Source: Himantopus leucocephalus
Taxonomy: Eukaryota; Chordata; Aves; Charadriiformes; Recurvirostridae
Length of the DNA stretch: 64,000 nucleotides
Reading direction: 5' to 3'
Assembly (NCBI GenBank): GCA_003993805.1
Contig: RSEF01000012.1
Location: 1,997,408 to 2,061,407, forward strand
Position numbers and translations under genes: made by a program. The notes under the pieces were generated by a model. The model made no database searches and was not told the DNA's origin. It was given only the letters and a program-made list of their open reading frames with translations. The first letter of the stretch is position 1, and every line of letters starts with the position of its first letter. Positions 1 to 13,184 of the stretch are shown in pieces.

Positions 1-466
1 AGGGGCAGAGCTCCTACCCTAGTCGAGACCTTATGTTTTCAACTATGCAGTGATTTATTTTTACAGCATTGTATCTGAAAGGAGAAGGCTGAGTTTGAAG
101 TTGTGTGGTACTGAATTACCTCGCAGAAGATTCACGCTCTGCAGACACCCAGGCAGGTCTGTTGCTCTGAGATCTCCCCATACAAGGGTTTGGGCTGCTG
201 AAGACTAAAAGCAGCTTTCCAGGCCAGGAGAGGTTTTCTATAATCCAGGCTAACCGTGCATAGCCCTTTATCCCTGTCTAGTTGCTAAATTATGCATAGC
301 AGTCTCAGGTCTGCTTCGGGGCTGGCAGGCCTGAAGTCTCAGCCGCAGAGGCTCTCCATCCCGGGTTAAGCGAGCAGAAGTCCAGCCGGTGGCAGCGCCA
401 CAGAGGATGGGAGACGTGGGTGTCAGTGCCGGACGGGGCTGGAGCACCTCTCCATTCCTCCGCTTG

Positions 467-583
467 CCCCCTATGTCCTCTGTGGTGCTGCTGCCTTCTA
501 GCAGGCTCTTTAGTGAAGGAAGGANCCCCCTGTGTCCTCTGTGGTGCTGCTGCCTTCTAGCAGGCTCTTTAGTGAAGGAAGGA
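467..583. repeat. 58-bp direct duplication around a single N (contig-join artefact)
   Basis: 467-524 and 526-583 are identical except for one base (TATG versus TGTG near the start), with one N at 525 between them. An unmerged overlap of two contigs explains this better than a tandem duplication. Confidence -1.
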
Positions 584-3500
584 GACCTTAGTTCTATGGT
601 TTGTTTGCTTCAATTATAGCTGACCATCCCCGAGGACCAGCTAAACTGTGCTTTTCCCTGTCCTTCTTTTGCGGGAGAGCTGTGAAGAGCTGCTCAAAGG
701 GTGCTTACTTTTTATTCGGTAGGTGGAAGGAAGGAGCGCAGCAGGGAAATGGCACTGTGCGAGGAGAGAGGAAGATGGGGTTAGTAAATGTCAAGCTGTT
801 TGCCTCCTGCGCGCGCTCGAGCACGTCTGCAGGCTGCAGGAGCAGCGTCTCTTGCTGAAGACAAGGCAGAGGTGGTGGCAAGGGGCAGGTCACGCTCCAT
901 GGGCTGCACGCTCTGCTCCCGAGGGGCCAGCGCAGCGGGCACCTGGGCTTGGGGCTCTGCTCACGGAGCCACGTCCTCAGGGCTGGTGGCATCCATGGTA
1001 CCAGCTCTGGGTGTTAGTGTGGGGTAGATTCGCAAAACCCTCTCTGGACTGCAGCACCACTGCTTCAGCTGCGGCCACTTCCCTTTGCCTTCCCCCCTCC
1101 TGACTCCTGGACAGGGAGAACGGGGATGTAGCCCCTTCCTGGCTGATGGCTGCTTTGCCAGAAGGCCATCCCCGTGCCCTCTGCCAGTCCCCAACCCCCA
1201 CGTCCCTGCGGTGGTGTGCGATCTGCTCTGTACAACGTGGTACAGGCAGCACCGATTGTCCTGGCGGGCTGTCAGCGAGGCCGCTATCACTCTTATCACT
1301 GCCTGCTTGATTATCCCTGACGCTGCGCCGAGGCTGACATCCTCCTAATGTAATATAGACACCACGATGATTACCATCATTGCAAGAACTATAAGCACCA
1401 GACTATGAAATTTAACAACAGTAGGTGCAGCAGGGACGAGGGGCGAGACGGGAATCGTGCTGTCTCTGCTCTCTGCCTGTGGCCCTGAGCGGTCTCCATC
1501 TTCCAGCAGGATCTCTGGGGTTTTCCACTCCTTTTCCTCCCTGTTACCCAGCCGCAGTGCTCCTTGCTCAGCCTGGACCATCTCACGGTGCTCTTACCGG
1601 TCATTTATGGTGCTGGGCAATTCTTCTCTAGGCTCCCTCTTTGTCAGAGGGGTCTGCTCTGTGTGCCCAAGGCACAAGCAAGTCTGCTCGAGGATTCCCC
1701 CATTCCTCTTCAGTGACACCCCGAGCTGTGGGAAACAGGCAGGACCCCACCGTAGGTGAGCTGAGACTCAAAATGGGCCAGACTGCCGCTTATCTGGCGG
1801 AGACCAACAGATCCTGAAGCTCCAGGAGAAGCACTAGGCGAGCGTCTGAGCAAGCGGCTCCTCTAAGGTCAGATATCCTGCTGCAGTATTTGCTGTACCA
1901 AGTAATTCCCTTCGCAGAGACCATATCTGGGTCACTGTACGAAGCTGATTAGCACGGGCCTGGCTGCGGGAGCTTGAAGTATCCCCCTAAACAGAGACCT
2001 TCCCTACTCCCTGTAATAACAGCAGGTGGAAAAACCCTGTTATTTTCCTGGTGTATGGCTTTTGTAGGGCATGACATGGCACAGTCCCGTCTCTGGGGTG
2101 CGAGGGGTTATCTCAGGTGTGCAAGGCTGTCTGCCTGTAGAGGTGTGGTTTGGTCTTTGCCTCCCTCGCCTGGAGCACCCCTGGGTTGGGGTGGGATGCT
2201 CTGGGAGCAGGAAGGCAGCCCGCTCCGTTGCTGCACATAGTACTTTGCTCTTTTGCAAACATGCCAGGTTTGCGCTGTGATTAAACGCTGGTGTTTGGAC
2301 TGCAGCTGTCCAAACCAGGTGTATTAGATTCGTACAAGGGCGGGGGGGAAAGAAGTAATTTCTGGAAGATGACTGTTACCCAGACCAGATGCCTTTCCAG
2401 CAGGAGCCGGAGCGCCGCAGCCTCTCCTGGTAGGGTGCAGGGCTTGGCCCCCAGCAAACCCCAGCTGGGGCTTGAGCTGTGGGTACAGCCTGTATCCTGG
2501 ACCAGTGATGCTGAGAGCTGCTGGGGTTACCAGCTGCCGTGTTAGGGTTCAGCTTCTTGGTGGTTGTCACTGCTGTTTTTAAGCGAGGTGGAGAAGGGAA
2601 TCTTGGCGTGGAGATGCTGCTGTGCAAGCAGAGCCGAGTGTTGCCCCTCCGACAGCTTGCTTTTGGGGAAGGGCTGCTTCTTGGGGGATGTGAAACAGAG
2701 CTGGGGGGGGAGAGGGAAGGAGAAGGGCTCTGTTTTAGATGGTGTGTGTACCCCACCATCGCAGCCCTCCTGTCAGTGTCCTCCCTCTTGTCCTAGGCAA
2801 GGAGGCAGGAGACTGGCCCAGCTGCTGCGCAGGGAGGCCAGCGCCCGCGGGGGACAGCGAGGCTGGGGCTGATGAGGCAGTTATTACTTTGTAGTGGTGC
2901 CCAAAGGCACACGAGCTAATGGTGTTATACAGGGAGCTCCCCTGGAGTTTGTTATCTTCCTTCATGTTTTATCATCTAGTACCTTGACCCGTGGGAAGGT
3001 GCTGGGTCCTCTTCAGGCAGATCATCGAGTAGTGACTTTTGGCACTCGTGGGAGTATTTCTGCACCCTTTTCTGTTCCGTCTCAGGCTGCCCAGTTTCAC
3101 GGTGCTGGGTGCGCTCATGGGCAATTGGGGAGTGGCAGATGCTTCCTCTGAACCCTGGCAGCTCCCTGGATATATAGGCACCGAGGGAATTAATAGCAGA
3201 GCTGAGCATCATTTGTTGTGCATTAGGAGCAAGGCAAACAAGTGAATTTAGAGAATGGATATTCTGAGGCAATATCAGACCTGCCTCTTCCGTTATACAG
3301 TTGCAGCTGTGAGTGTGTATTGGCAATTGGTTGTGTTACCAGCTCTGCTTTTTGGTAAGGCTACTTAGCACTTCTCTGCTGGTTTAGATCATCTTTCTCA
3401 GCTGTTTATAGTTGCGCTATGCTTAGCAGTATTTGGGATTAAATTTTTCATGTCGCAGGTTGTCTTGAGCTTTTTGATTTTTTGATTCCCGCCCCCCCCC

Positions 3501-6500
3501 GCCCCATTTTTAAATTTTTTTTATTTCTACTCAGTACTTTCTGTTATTTTGCCTGTGTTAATGTTTCCCCCTGCTCTTGCTGCTTACTAGTTCACTCTCA
3601 GCATCCACTGCTGGACTCTTAATTCCACTGTCATGCCTGGATCTTCTGGCTACTGCATCCAGCTTCAGCCCTTCCCAAACTTTTTATTGAGATTTGCAGT
3701 TTATAATTTGGTCTCGATCCCCATCCCCTGAATAGAACAGCTTCCTCCTCTGTGCTGCCTGAAGGCTAGTACCTCCGCAGGTGATTCAGAGGCTCTGTGT
3801 AGCCCCTCTCCTGTCCAGGAACTTCAAGTCTGCCAACCAGGTTGAGCAGGGCTAGTGCCAGGGGCATTATTACTTGTCTCAGCACGGCTGGAGCGTTGCA
3901 GGATTGGGCTTCACTCTCGTGTTCGTGCATTGCCACCCGCTCGCCCTGCCTGTCGGGGGGACGTGCAGACTGAGGGGTTGGCGTGCGTTCACGAAGGGGT
4001 TGCAAAGTAAAACACAGTCTACCAAAAGCATGCAACCTGCACCCCCCTTCTCCCCGAGGGTGCCGGTATGGCGGGGTATGAATGTACCTACATGGAATCA
4101 GAAGCAGCGGTTTCTTGACTCCGAGGTCACTGCTGTTAGAAATTTCAAACCCAGGTCCCAGAGCACTGCATCGCAGGAGAATTTCAATGAGAATGGCTTT
4201 CTAATCTGGGCAAAACTAAGGGCTTTTGCCATTGCTGAGGAATGCTTGAGATGTCTTTGGCCAGAAAATTCGCCCTCCAATTCAGCTCAAGGAAAAACCC
4301 AATATGGGGAATGTCACCTTAGATAAGTGAAACACAGACAAGTTCTGAACAACCCGTAGCAAAACGCTACAATGGAGAGCTCGAAGCTATCTTAATTGCC
4401 TGGAGCACTACCATTCATTCCCCTGCCTGTCTGGTACGTTCTTGTGCTCGTATGGTCACTGTTAATTCATGCTGGATTGTTCTAATTAACGCCGATGAAC
4501 TGTTCAGCCAAGAAGACTGCGGAGCTCTGCAGCTGCAGAGAGGGCTGGAGGAACATCTCCTGGTTTCTTTTTCTGGTTTTTTTCCTCCCTTGTGGACAGG
4601 CACCGTTTCTGTCCGTAACCAATAGGAGCCAATTTTCTGTTTCATAACAGCAAAATACTAATGTCAGGACGACCTCCTTACCCAAAGCCTTCTCCTTGAA
4701 GATTGCTCCTCTTTGCTTTCCTAATTGCCGCTGCTCAGCTGGAGGTAGTGCGCGCCTTCCAAACACATTATTTTGTTATGCCAGTACTTACCAAAGGGGA
4801 AAAAAAGAGTATGAGAGAATATTGCTTTGTGTCGAGCATTCCTCGCTTTAACCCTTTCTGTGCTGATGTGGGATGTTTTTCTCTAGCACAGGATATTTTG
4901 CTATTGGCAATACATGCTTTTTGGTCGGAAGCTTGGGGTGTGATGGAGCTCTGATGTGAAGAACACCTAGAAATGATTTCTGCTGGAGTCCGAGGATGCC
5001 TCTGAAATGTGTTCTCTTACTAGAGCATCCTCTTTGGAGTCACTGCGCTCATATAACCATCACCTATGATAAGACAGGAGTTGCCGAATTGGTGTGAAGT
5101 ATGGGTGGTTTGGGGACCAAAATTATTTGGGATCAGATTGGCTGAAAACTTAATGCTTGGAGTTGCCCTTCCTTGTAGACTGGCAGGTCTGGAGCCTGCG
5201 AGAGCAGAGCCTCGGGGAGGGCGCTGGAGCCATGCTCCACGTGTTTCTTAGGGACTGAGGAGTCGGACAAGGATCGCAGAAGTTTGGCTCACTGCATCTC
5301 TGCTCTTGGCTCATGGGCTGTACTCTTGTAGGTCAGTAACCAGGAGAATTCCTGATGCTGTTTTCTTCAGAAACTTCAGCAATGAGCAGGTCTGTGCCAC
5401 CCCACTGATAGAGATGGAGTGGGTTACCATCCTGGCAGCCAGGACAGGTTACCTGAATCCCTTGGGGCTTTGGTAGGGGGGAAAAAACAGTTGCCTGGAG
5501 TAGAGCTAGGATGGAGTAATGCTGTACGTGGACACAAGGCTGCTAGGAGAGGCGTGCTGTCCAGAATTTCCTGGTGGCATGGAACAAAGGGGGACGTCGG
5601 GCAGAGCAGGGATCCCAGGAGAGCTGCAGAAAGCAAAGTTGAAGCCTGAAGATTAACCCCGTAGGTCTGGAGGGACCATGCAAAGCCAAAAGAGCAGCCT
5701 TTTGCTTAGTCTCTGAGCGTATTCCTGTGGCTTCAACCTCAGAAACCACTGTTTAACCACAGAAGGAAAGGGGAGGCTGTCTCTACTCAGGCTCTGGAAT
5801 TCATTGCCAGCTGCCTCTCCGTGACCGCATTTGCTTCCTGCTCATCATTAACATCTGGAAAAGAAAAAGGGTGGAGTAAGTAGTTTCTCAACATATCAGG
5901 AGTGAGCTGTGTAATGTGCTGCTGTCCAGAATCTGGGCTCCTGCCTGCCCGTACCTTTGTTTTTGCTGGCTCCACTGAGAGAAACAGTTGTGGTGGCATC
6001 AGCCTAGTGGGGATCTCTAGCCAAGCCTCTCTTTAGTCCTGCCTTTGTGCTGCCAGCACGGGGCGAAACGTGGGGGGTTCTGAGGTACGTGTTTGTCTTG
6101 TGGAAACTGGTTTCTACTGTTTGTGTTTGGGTGCTGCTCCGAGACCCAGAGCAGATCAGGGCAGAGGCAGGCAGATGTTTCATGAGAAATGGTTTCTGCA
6201 CCACCTGGTCTCTTCCTTTGTCGTCATGGTCAGGTCTGCAACAAACTGGCAGTTACACGCGGAATATTTCACCTCTAATGAAGCTCCAGCAAAGATGGTT
6301 TTTAGTCCCGTGGGAAGCAATGATTCAGCTCCCAAGGATCATGCAAGCTTGGGTAGGTGCCAGACATGCTTAGCATGGAAATCACAGTTAAACATGGAGT
6401 CAGCTACCTCCTTGGGGAGGTCCAGCTCTCCTTGGAGGGTTTTCTGCTGCCGGATGTCTTCATGTCTGGAATTGCAGGTATTTGCAAGTAGCCTGAGGAT

Positions 6501-7225
6501 TCAGAGAGAAGCAGAGTCATGTTTGCTGTGTGGTTTTCTTCATGTATCTTACTTAAGAATAGATAAGGCATAAGGAAGAAAAAAAATTCCTCATCTCGGA
6601 TGATTGTAAAAAGGTCTTCTCTTTTTACCCTGTGTTGGTTGCACTTGAGTTTGCAGACAGGCCGAGTTAACAAGTCAGAAAATGATCTGAGGAGGTGATG
6701 TAGTCTTGTGGTGGGACTGAGCCTTTCTTGCTGGGGCAGTGCTGATGCCAACAGCACGTCCCTTGGGGCTGGCGTTGTCCTCTGCAGTTGTGTGGTGTGG
6801 CTTGGAAGGGCATGCCCATGGGTCACAGCTGCACGCTTTGGGCGCAAACATTCAAGTCCAGGTAATTGCATCTGGTCTTCAGCATAATCCCAGTACAGAT
6901 CTGTGTCTCTTACCCGCCCCCACCACCGCAGCCTGGCAAAGTTCTGGACTGGTTGTAGAAATCTTAATTTCCTGAGGGTGCTGCTTTATTATGGCTTGCT
7001 TAGAGACGGGGTTTTATTCTACTTTGTGTGACCCCCTTGTTCCCATTCCTGGTACCCACAGCTGCCTGTGCCCTTGCTGCCAGGCTCTGCGCCTAACGAA
7101 GCCTGCGGGCAGCGCACAGGAGCTGGGGCAGGCAGGTGGTTGGTCTTGCGTTGGCAAAACCCAGCAAGTGGCCTTGGGGAGGGGGCACGCGAGTGGCCAG
7201 TGGGCTGGTTTGGGTCCACAGCGGT

Positions 7226-7248
7226 GGGGGGGTGGGCGGTGTGGTGGG
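7226..7248 (+). other. G-rich run with quadruplex potential upstream of the exon
   Basis: A G7 run, then G3, two G2 steps and a final G3 within 23 bases, about 280 bp before the exon. Intronic G-runs can influence splicing. That role here is inference. Confidence -1.
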
Positions 7249-7487
7249 CAGCTCAGCCTTTGAGTGAGCTGGGGATGCTCACAGCCTGCAAGCACGAAGG
7301 AAGGCAACTGTAAAGCCAACGGTGCGAGCAGCAGGTCGAACGCATTATAATTTTTTTTCCTGTTGCAAAGCCTTTCTTCCCTTGTTCCCCTCATTTCGAA
7401 AGCTGATATTGTTACCTAATCCACGTTGCTAAAATTCTTCTGTGTTAGAGGATCAGCTTTTCAGTGGGAAGACTGCTGTACTTCTCT

Positions 7488-7528
7488 CTAATATTGTCTG
7501 TCCTTCTTTCTCTTGTTTTTCTTCTTAG
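7488..7528 (+). other. Branch point, pyrimidine tract and 3' splice site before the CACNA2D2 exon
   Basis: A CTAAT branch-point-like motif at 7488-7492 has its likely branch A at 7491, 38 nt before the exon. A T/C-rich run follows from about 7497 and ends in TTCTTAG at 7528. This spacing and composition are typical of a strong vertebrate acceptor and fix the exon start at 7529. Confidence -1.
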
Positions 7529-7645
7529 ATCTACAATGAGAATAGAAACCTGTTTGAAGTCAAGGAGAACGTGCCAAGGAAATTGGTGGAGAAGGTCGCA
7601 GGGGACATCGAGAGCCTCTTGGCCAAGAAAGTCCGTGCTTTAAAG
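7529..7645 (+). CDS. CACNA2D2: CACNA2D2 internal coding exon (third coding exon by homology), partial gene
   Basis: This exon encodes 39 residues in phase 0 at both ends, starting [14 protein letters not shown] and ending KKVRALK. From memory, human alpha2delta-2 has a nearly collinear segment starting IYKDNRNLFEVQEN, and about 31 of 39 residues agree. Alpha2delta-1 has a 117-bp exon of the same length at this point but shares far fewer residues (it has IYEKYQDLYTVE). The protein is the extracellular, membrane-anchored alpha2delta auxiliary subunit, which raises surface expression and modifies gating of Cav1/Cav2 calcium channels. This piece lies in the N-terminal alpha2 region, before the VWA/MIDAS domain. 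It contains the conserved [13 protein letters not shown] helix-like stretch and no N-X-S/T glycosylation site. There is no in-frame stop. A consensus acceptor (TTCTTAG) and donor (AAG|GTAAAG) bound it. Exons on either side are outside the window. An alpha2delta paralogue other than type 2 is possible but fits less well. Confidence -1.
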
Positions 7646-7651
7646 GTAAAG
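7646..7651 (+). other. 5' splice site after the CACNA2D2 exon
   Basis: The exon ends in AAG and is followed directly by GTAAAG. This matches the U1 donor consensus except that position +5 is A and +6 is G. The junction falls between codons (phase 0), as expected for this exon in the alpha2delta family. Confidence -1.
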
Positions 7652-10600
7652 TGGTGGGCCTGTGAGGTGATCCTTTGTCTATGTTCGGTTTAAAAAAGAG
7701 GGCTGGTGCTGGCATGGCATTATGAGCTCAGCTTCAAAGTGATTTCTATGGTTGTGTGGCCTTTTCTGGGAACTGCATCCTGCAGTTCTGTGCAACTGCA
7801 CAGGTTCGTATGGAGTATATCTGGGGTGTGAGGTGAGAACGTATCATGTGAGGATCTACTTGAGGTAGAAGTGAGGTATCTTCTTGCTTTTTATCTCCTC
7901 CCACCGTCATGTGAACACCTGAAGGTGCTACTGCAAGAATACAAGTGACAGCAGAAGCCTGGCAGAAAATTTGACCCAGTCATTTGACTGGGGGTGTGGT
8001 GAGTGGGAGCAAAGGTACTGCGGTGTCCCTGCAATAGCTCATGGAAGTGTTTCATTCAAGAGGGTTTCTTTTTTTTTCCCTGTTTAGGAGAGGATGTACT
8101 GAAATGTTTGTGCTGGTGCCTGGCACTTGAATCCTGTGATTGACTGCGTGTGTGAGTTGCCCTTGTACATTTCCAATCTATTGTCCCATTTTGTAGCACT
8201 CCTTTTAAAATGAATTCATTTTATCTGTAGTGGAGCGAGGTAACCAGCTCGTGGTGCCGGCCAGTAAAACCCGGCAGTGGCTGTAACGAGACGGCAGTGG
8301 GACCGTGCTCCGCTACAGCATCCTCTGCTACCAGGGCAGAGACAAGTAGTTGCCTTCCTGGAGAGATGGAGATACCCTCTCTGCTGCAGAGGGGTATGGG
8401 AGCCATGTAAGAGTTTCACTTCCAGGAGCTGTAGTGTCCTTTCAAATACCTGACTGTAGCAAGCAGGATGAAGCTGTGCAATGAACATCAGGCATGCCTT
8501 GCAGCTTGATTAACTAGAAGCACTTTCGTGGGGTGATAGACAAGGGGAAGGTTCAGAGTGGGTAGCATAGCTTTTGTGTCTGCAGAGGGGCTATAGCCAA
8601 AAAGACTTGGTCACCTTTCAACCTGATCAGCACTGGAAAAAATACCGTGGCAAGGGAAAAGGTGTTGCAATAACTGAGGTGTAACTAAGGCAGTGAGAGT
8701 TTGGAAATGACCTATCTCCATAGTACAAATAACCTTGTTCGTCTTCCAATTTGAATTCCTTTTTGTTGGGTTTTTGGGCAGGACTGGTTGGTGCGCTGTT
8801 AAGGGCTCTCCTGATGCTGGACGCGACGCAGAGGAGTGATTCTGGCAGCACTGGTTAGATAACGAGCACTTGGTGCTGTTTTATTGTAGTGGAAACAATG
8901 ATCCATTGACCTGGATTAGTCCCTTCAAGAGGACTCATTCAGAGCACAGTTGCTGGATGGCAGTCTCTTACATCCAGCTTGCATGTAAATTCTTGGCATC
9001 TTGGATTGGCGGTATTGACAACAAAATCTGGAAATGGGGAAGTTGATGGGAGGAGGAGAAATTGTATCTTCTGAATTTTTTCCATGTTGTGCTAAGCTCT
9101 TTCGAAGCAGTGGGGCTCCCACAGCTTCTTCCACTTTCCAGCCTGTGCTTTCTTCTGTCGCAGCTCTCCCCTTAATTGAATCATCTCTCCTGGAGTCATT
9201 TCATCCCCTTCTCTCATGACTCACGAGAGTGATGATGACTTCTTGAAATACATTTTTCAGCATCTGAGTCAGGTGGGAATCCATGTATCAGTGAGGGCAG
9301 GTGAGGAGGGAGAAATGGATCCTCTCCTTGAAGTACGAATTGCCACGTCACTCATGTACTCACTCTATTGAAAAGATGCCTCCCTGTTTCCTTTGCTGCA
9401 GGAGGGAGAAGAGGGGATGTCTGTGCTTTGGTGAGGCTTTGTGGGAAGGTGCTAGCTAGCCTTTGGGCACGCATGATGGACGCACTCTTCAAGAGTGCCG
9501 TTCCAATTAGGCGGTGATTCAGTCCCAGCCATCAAAGAGCCTGTTTTCCTCTGTTTCCAAGTGAAAATGTTAATGTGTCTTTATTAAAGTTAAACTGCAT
9601 GCAGAGCACTTATCAATAATACATAGTTTCTTACCTTGTGTGTTGCATTTCTAAGAAGCAGAAATCAAGCACGAGGAAGCCAAACTCAGCTGTCTGGCCC
9701 TGAGAGCCGTGGTACAGCGCTGTGGCCTGGGTCTGGCACTAGCAGGACACTCGGATTTCACACGTGCTTTTCGGAGGAGTGCTGGAGCCAGGGGTGTGTA
9801 GCAAAGAGGGTAATTACTTCCTAAAATAACAGTTATCTACAACAGGCTGGTTATTTGGATGCTCTCCCTCCCTTTTTGTTCCAGACCATCATATCTGATG
9901 ACAGTCTCATCATGGGACAGAAAAATTCCTAGGAAGATCTTTTTTGCAGTACCCACCTGTTCCAGCTGGCACTAGAGAAGAACATCTACAGCTGGCTCCT
10001 GGGGGACTCCTACCCTGTGTTCCACGCAATGGCCTCTATTTGACATGGAATTTTATCACCACTAACTGCCCTTTTTCCCCAGCATCCTTCAATCTCCTTT
10101 CTCCATGACAATTTCATTGCTTCAAGCCTGCCCTCAGAGCCCCCTTTGGGCTCTGTAGTTCCAGCTTCCTTTTATTCGCAAGCTTTAGCTGGAGGGGAGG
10201 TATAGAAGCGATGGTCTTCTAAAAGTACAGCTACTCTCCTTTCAAATGAAGTAAAAGATATTGCTAAGGTGGAGTAACTCCTGATGGAGATGATTCTAAA
10301 TTTATGCAGTGTATTGCATTGCGGGGAAGTTCCAGGGATCTCGCTACAGGTGAGGCGTATGGAAACAGTCGGTACGTTCCTGACTGGGTAGAAGTTTAAG
10401 GGGCTGCTCTTGTCCATGCTCATGAGCTTGCCCTTGTTAGGGCTAAGAAATACATCTTCCTTCACGTGTGGAAAGGAACGCAGTGGCAGGTTGCCAAATG
10501 ACTACAAATCACTGTTGTGATTTCCTTGTGCTGGGAATCACAGCTGGCTGGCTGGTGGATCCACAGCATCTGAGTGTGGAATTCAACAGGTTGGTTGTTT

Positions 10601-12165
10601 GCCAAATAGATTCTTTTGCCACTTTTTAACTTAAATTTCCTACCTCTTCTTCAATCTCTCAGTGTGTTTGGATCCCTCCTTGCCTTTGTATGTGCCCAGA
10701 GGGATGTGTACCTACAGGCTAGGGCTTCTTTGGTGAGCTTGTTCAGGAGACCAGCCATTGGACACTGCTCCTGGTGGAGCACTGAGTGAGCCAGAGCAAA
10801 GCCATCACTGAGGGTGGGCATGGGGTGGCTGCCTGCTCCGGATTCCCAAACCCCAGGGGAAGAGAGAAAAATGCCCCTTTCTTTTATTCTCTCAATGTAG
10901 CCTGTCTAGGAGGGACAAGGTGCTGACAGGAGTGGTGAGACCTTCCCTTCCTCTAAAGCCTCAGTGACTGTGTTCGATGAGGTTAGTGAAGATGAGACAG
11001 TTCTCTGTAGAAAGGAGAGGAAGCAGCAAAGATAAAAGGCACTGGAAGGAGCCTCCCTTGCCATCAAGTCCAGCCCCTTGCCTTCCCCATGTCCCAAGAG
11101 CACAAGGGCATCTCTTCATCCCTACCCTTTGCTGTTTGCCGTTCCTGCTTCGTGCTGTGCCTGCAGACCCGGGCTGCTCCTTCCCGCCACGCCGTGTCCC
11201 TGGATGCCCCAGCCCTGTCTGCTGCTTGTGGCCACCGAGGAGATCTTGGCAGCCCAGTCCCTCTTCCTCACCTGTGCTGGCAAGGCCAAACAGCGTGGAT
11301 CAAAGCGAGAGGGTGGCGGGGGGGGCTGCTGCGGTGATGAAAGGCTTTGGAAAGCATCGGTGCAAGCGGCTGAGGGGTTGCTGCATCACTTCTGCTGCGC
11401 AAGCCCAACGCCTCAGGAAATTCCTCTATTGCCACAAAAGCATCTCTGCAGTAAAAACGTGATGGGGGAACAGGAGGAGGTCATTGCTTGTGGTGCAGGA
11501 TCTAGGAGAGTACTCTCCCCTCTCCTTCAGGTCTGTGGACACCCCAGATCTGTTCCTTTTATAATACTCGGTGAAGTGCGTGAGCGATGCCTCTGAGTCT
11601 ATCCTTTCCCAAAGCTCTGCAGACTGGGGGAGAAGGGAATTGTGATTTGATGGAGGAGGAGGCTGAGATGGAAATTTTAGATCCTAGGGTATGTTTTCGG
11701 CTTGTTTCTACTTTTTATACAGTTCTTGCGAAAGCTGCTTTTGCATGCTGACTGCTTCATCCTTCACATATTTAACCACAGACAATTTGCTTTGCCTCCT
11801 GCGAGCGGCACATCCCACAGTTTACTGAGTGGGTTATGCCCTGAAGTGAGCTATTCGTACACCGTGACGGGCCTAAAGACTGCTGTCTGTGCTGGTGGTC
11901 TTCCCCCATCTCTAAAGAGAGACCTCCCTATCCATAAACACGGTATGAAGGTCCGCGGGCTCTGGCATTGCCCCTATGGGATGCTGGTGGCACGGTGGGG
12001 CCAGTTTTTTTTCCAAAGAGCTGTTTTAGTTTTGCATATTGTACATTACCAGCAAAATGAAGGTGAAGTTCGTTATATTTCTCATGGACCTCAGCTGTGT
12101 GCAGTGTTGTCTATGATGCATTCAGCAGAAGTGCAGCAAAGTGGCATTTCATGTCTCAGAATTCG

Positions 12166-12222
12166 TATGTGTGTATTTTATATATATGTGTATGTATTTT
12201 TACATAGGTGTGTGTATATGTA
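12166..12222 (+). repeat. TA/TG-rich simple repeat
   Basis: Alternating TATG, TGTG and TATATA words with interruptions. Purine-pyrimidine alternation is strong, and there is no coding content. Confidence -1.
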
Positions 12223-13184
12223 GTAGTTTCGGTACGCCTTGCATGACTCTGGTGATGACAGAACTAACAGCACTTACCAGTAGTTAAGAGAAAAGTTTGT
12301 GGGGTTTGTTTTTTCTGTTGTTGTGGAATTAAACTGCATATTTTTGTTGCTGTGTATTTAGCTCCAGTGTGGGATGAGTGATTGGGGGAAAGGAGGGGTT
12401 TGGTAGGAGGGTTCAAGGCTCCTATTCCTTCAGCCAAGGTGTAGGAGCGCACAATATATTTCACTGAAGGCTTTCATATATTCCTGTAACAAGAGCAGGA
12501 AAACCTACACTTGGCATTAGACATTTTCTTTTGGCAGAAAAATGAATACAAAGGACAAGACTCGGGATTTTCTGTGTTTTGAAAGCATACTGCAGGGACG
12601 TCTGGCTGTGTTTCTTGTGGCTACAAAGCCTGGATGAACATGGCTCTAGGAGTCTGGGGTGTTCCCATGTTTGCCTCGGATCCTAAGGAAGGGTTGCTGG
12701 AAGAGCTGGGATTTGGTGCACAGCAAAGATGGTTCATCTGGAGATGAGTAAGGCTTGGGTTTTCTTACTGCCTTAAGCAAATTTCTCAGTTTTGACTCTG
12801 ATTTCCACCCCCCACCCTCAGTTTTGGGTTTTCCCACATAACTGGCATTTTTTTCCTTGCATATTCCTTCTGATATGACAGTGCAGTTAGTACTTGGCCA
12901 TGCTTTAGGATCCTCTGATGGAGGGCGAGGTGGGAGTCTGGTGCGTTACCATGAAGTACTTCCCAAGCCGGCTCTCGAGGGCGAGAGCTGGTCAGCGAGG
13001 GCATCAGGGGAGGTAGAAGCTCAGGCCGGTTGTGCTTTTAATCCCAGTTGAATGCTCAGTGCATTACTGTTCAGCTGGGACCAGTTCCAAGCTCCATTTA
13101 CGCCTGGCACAAGCATATATCAAGAGTGCAGAGGGGATTTAATTGGACAGGTTTATCCCTTTAACAATTCTGATAGCCCTGAGA

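Larger units (their letters stand above)
1..7528 (+). other. CACNA2D2: CACNA2D2 intron 2, 3' portion (no gene seen)
   Basis: No exon matching the preceding alpha2delta-2 segment (the one that ends around VQQLRE) was found here, so this stretch is read as intron. It is mostly unique sequence with moderate GC. It contains an assembly join near 525, an AT-rich block around 1250-1400 that could be a conserved non-coding element, a C-run followed by T-runs at 3488-3530, and a G-rich run at 7226-7248. The short open frames here have no codon pattern or recognisable protein match and are taken as chance. Confidence -1.
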
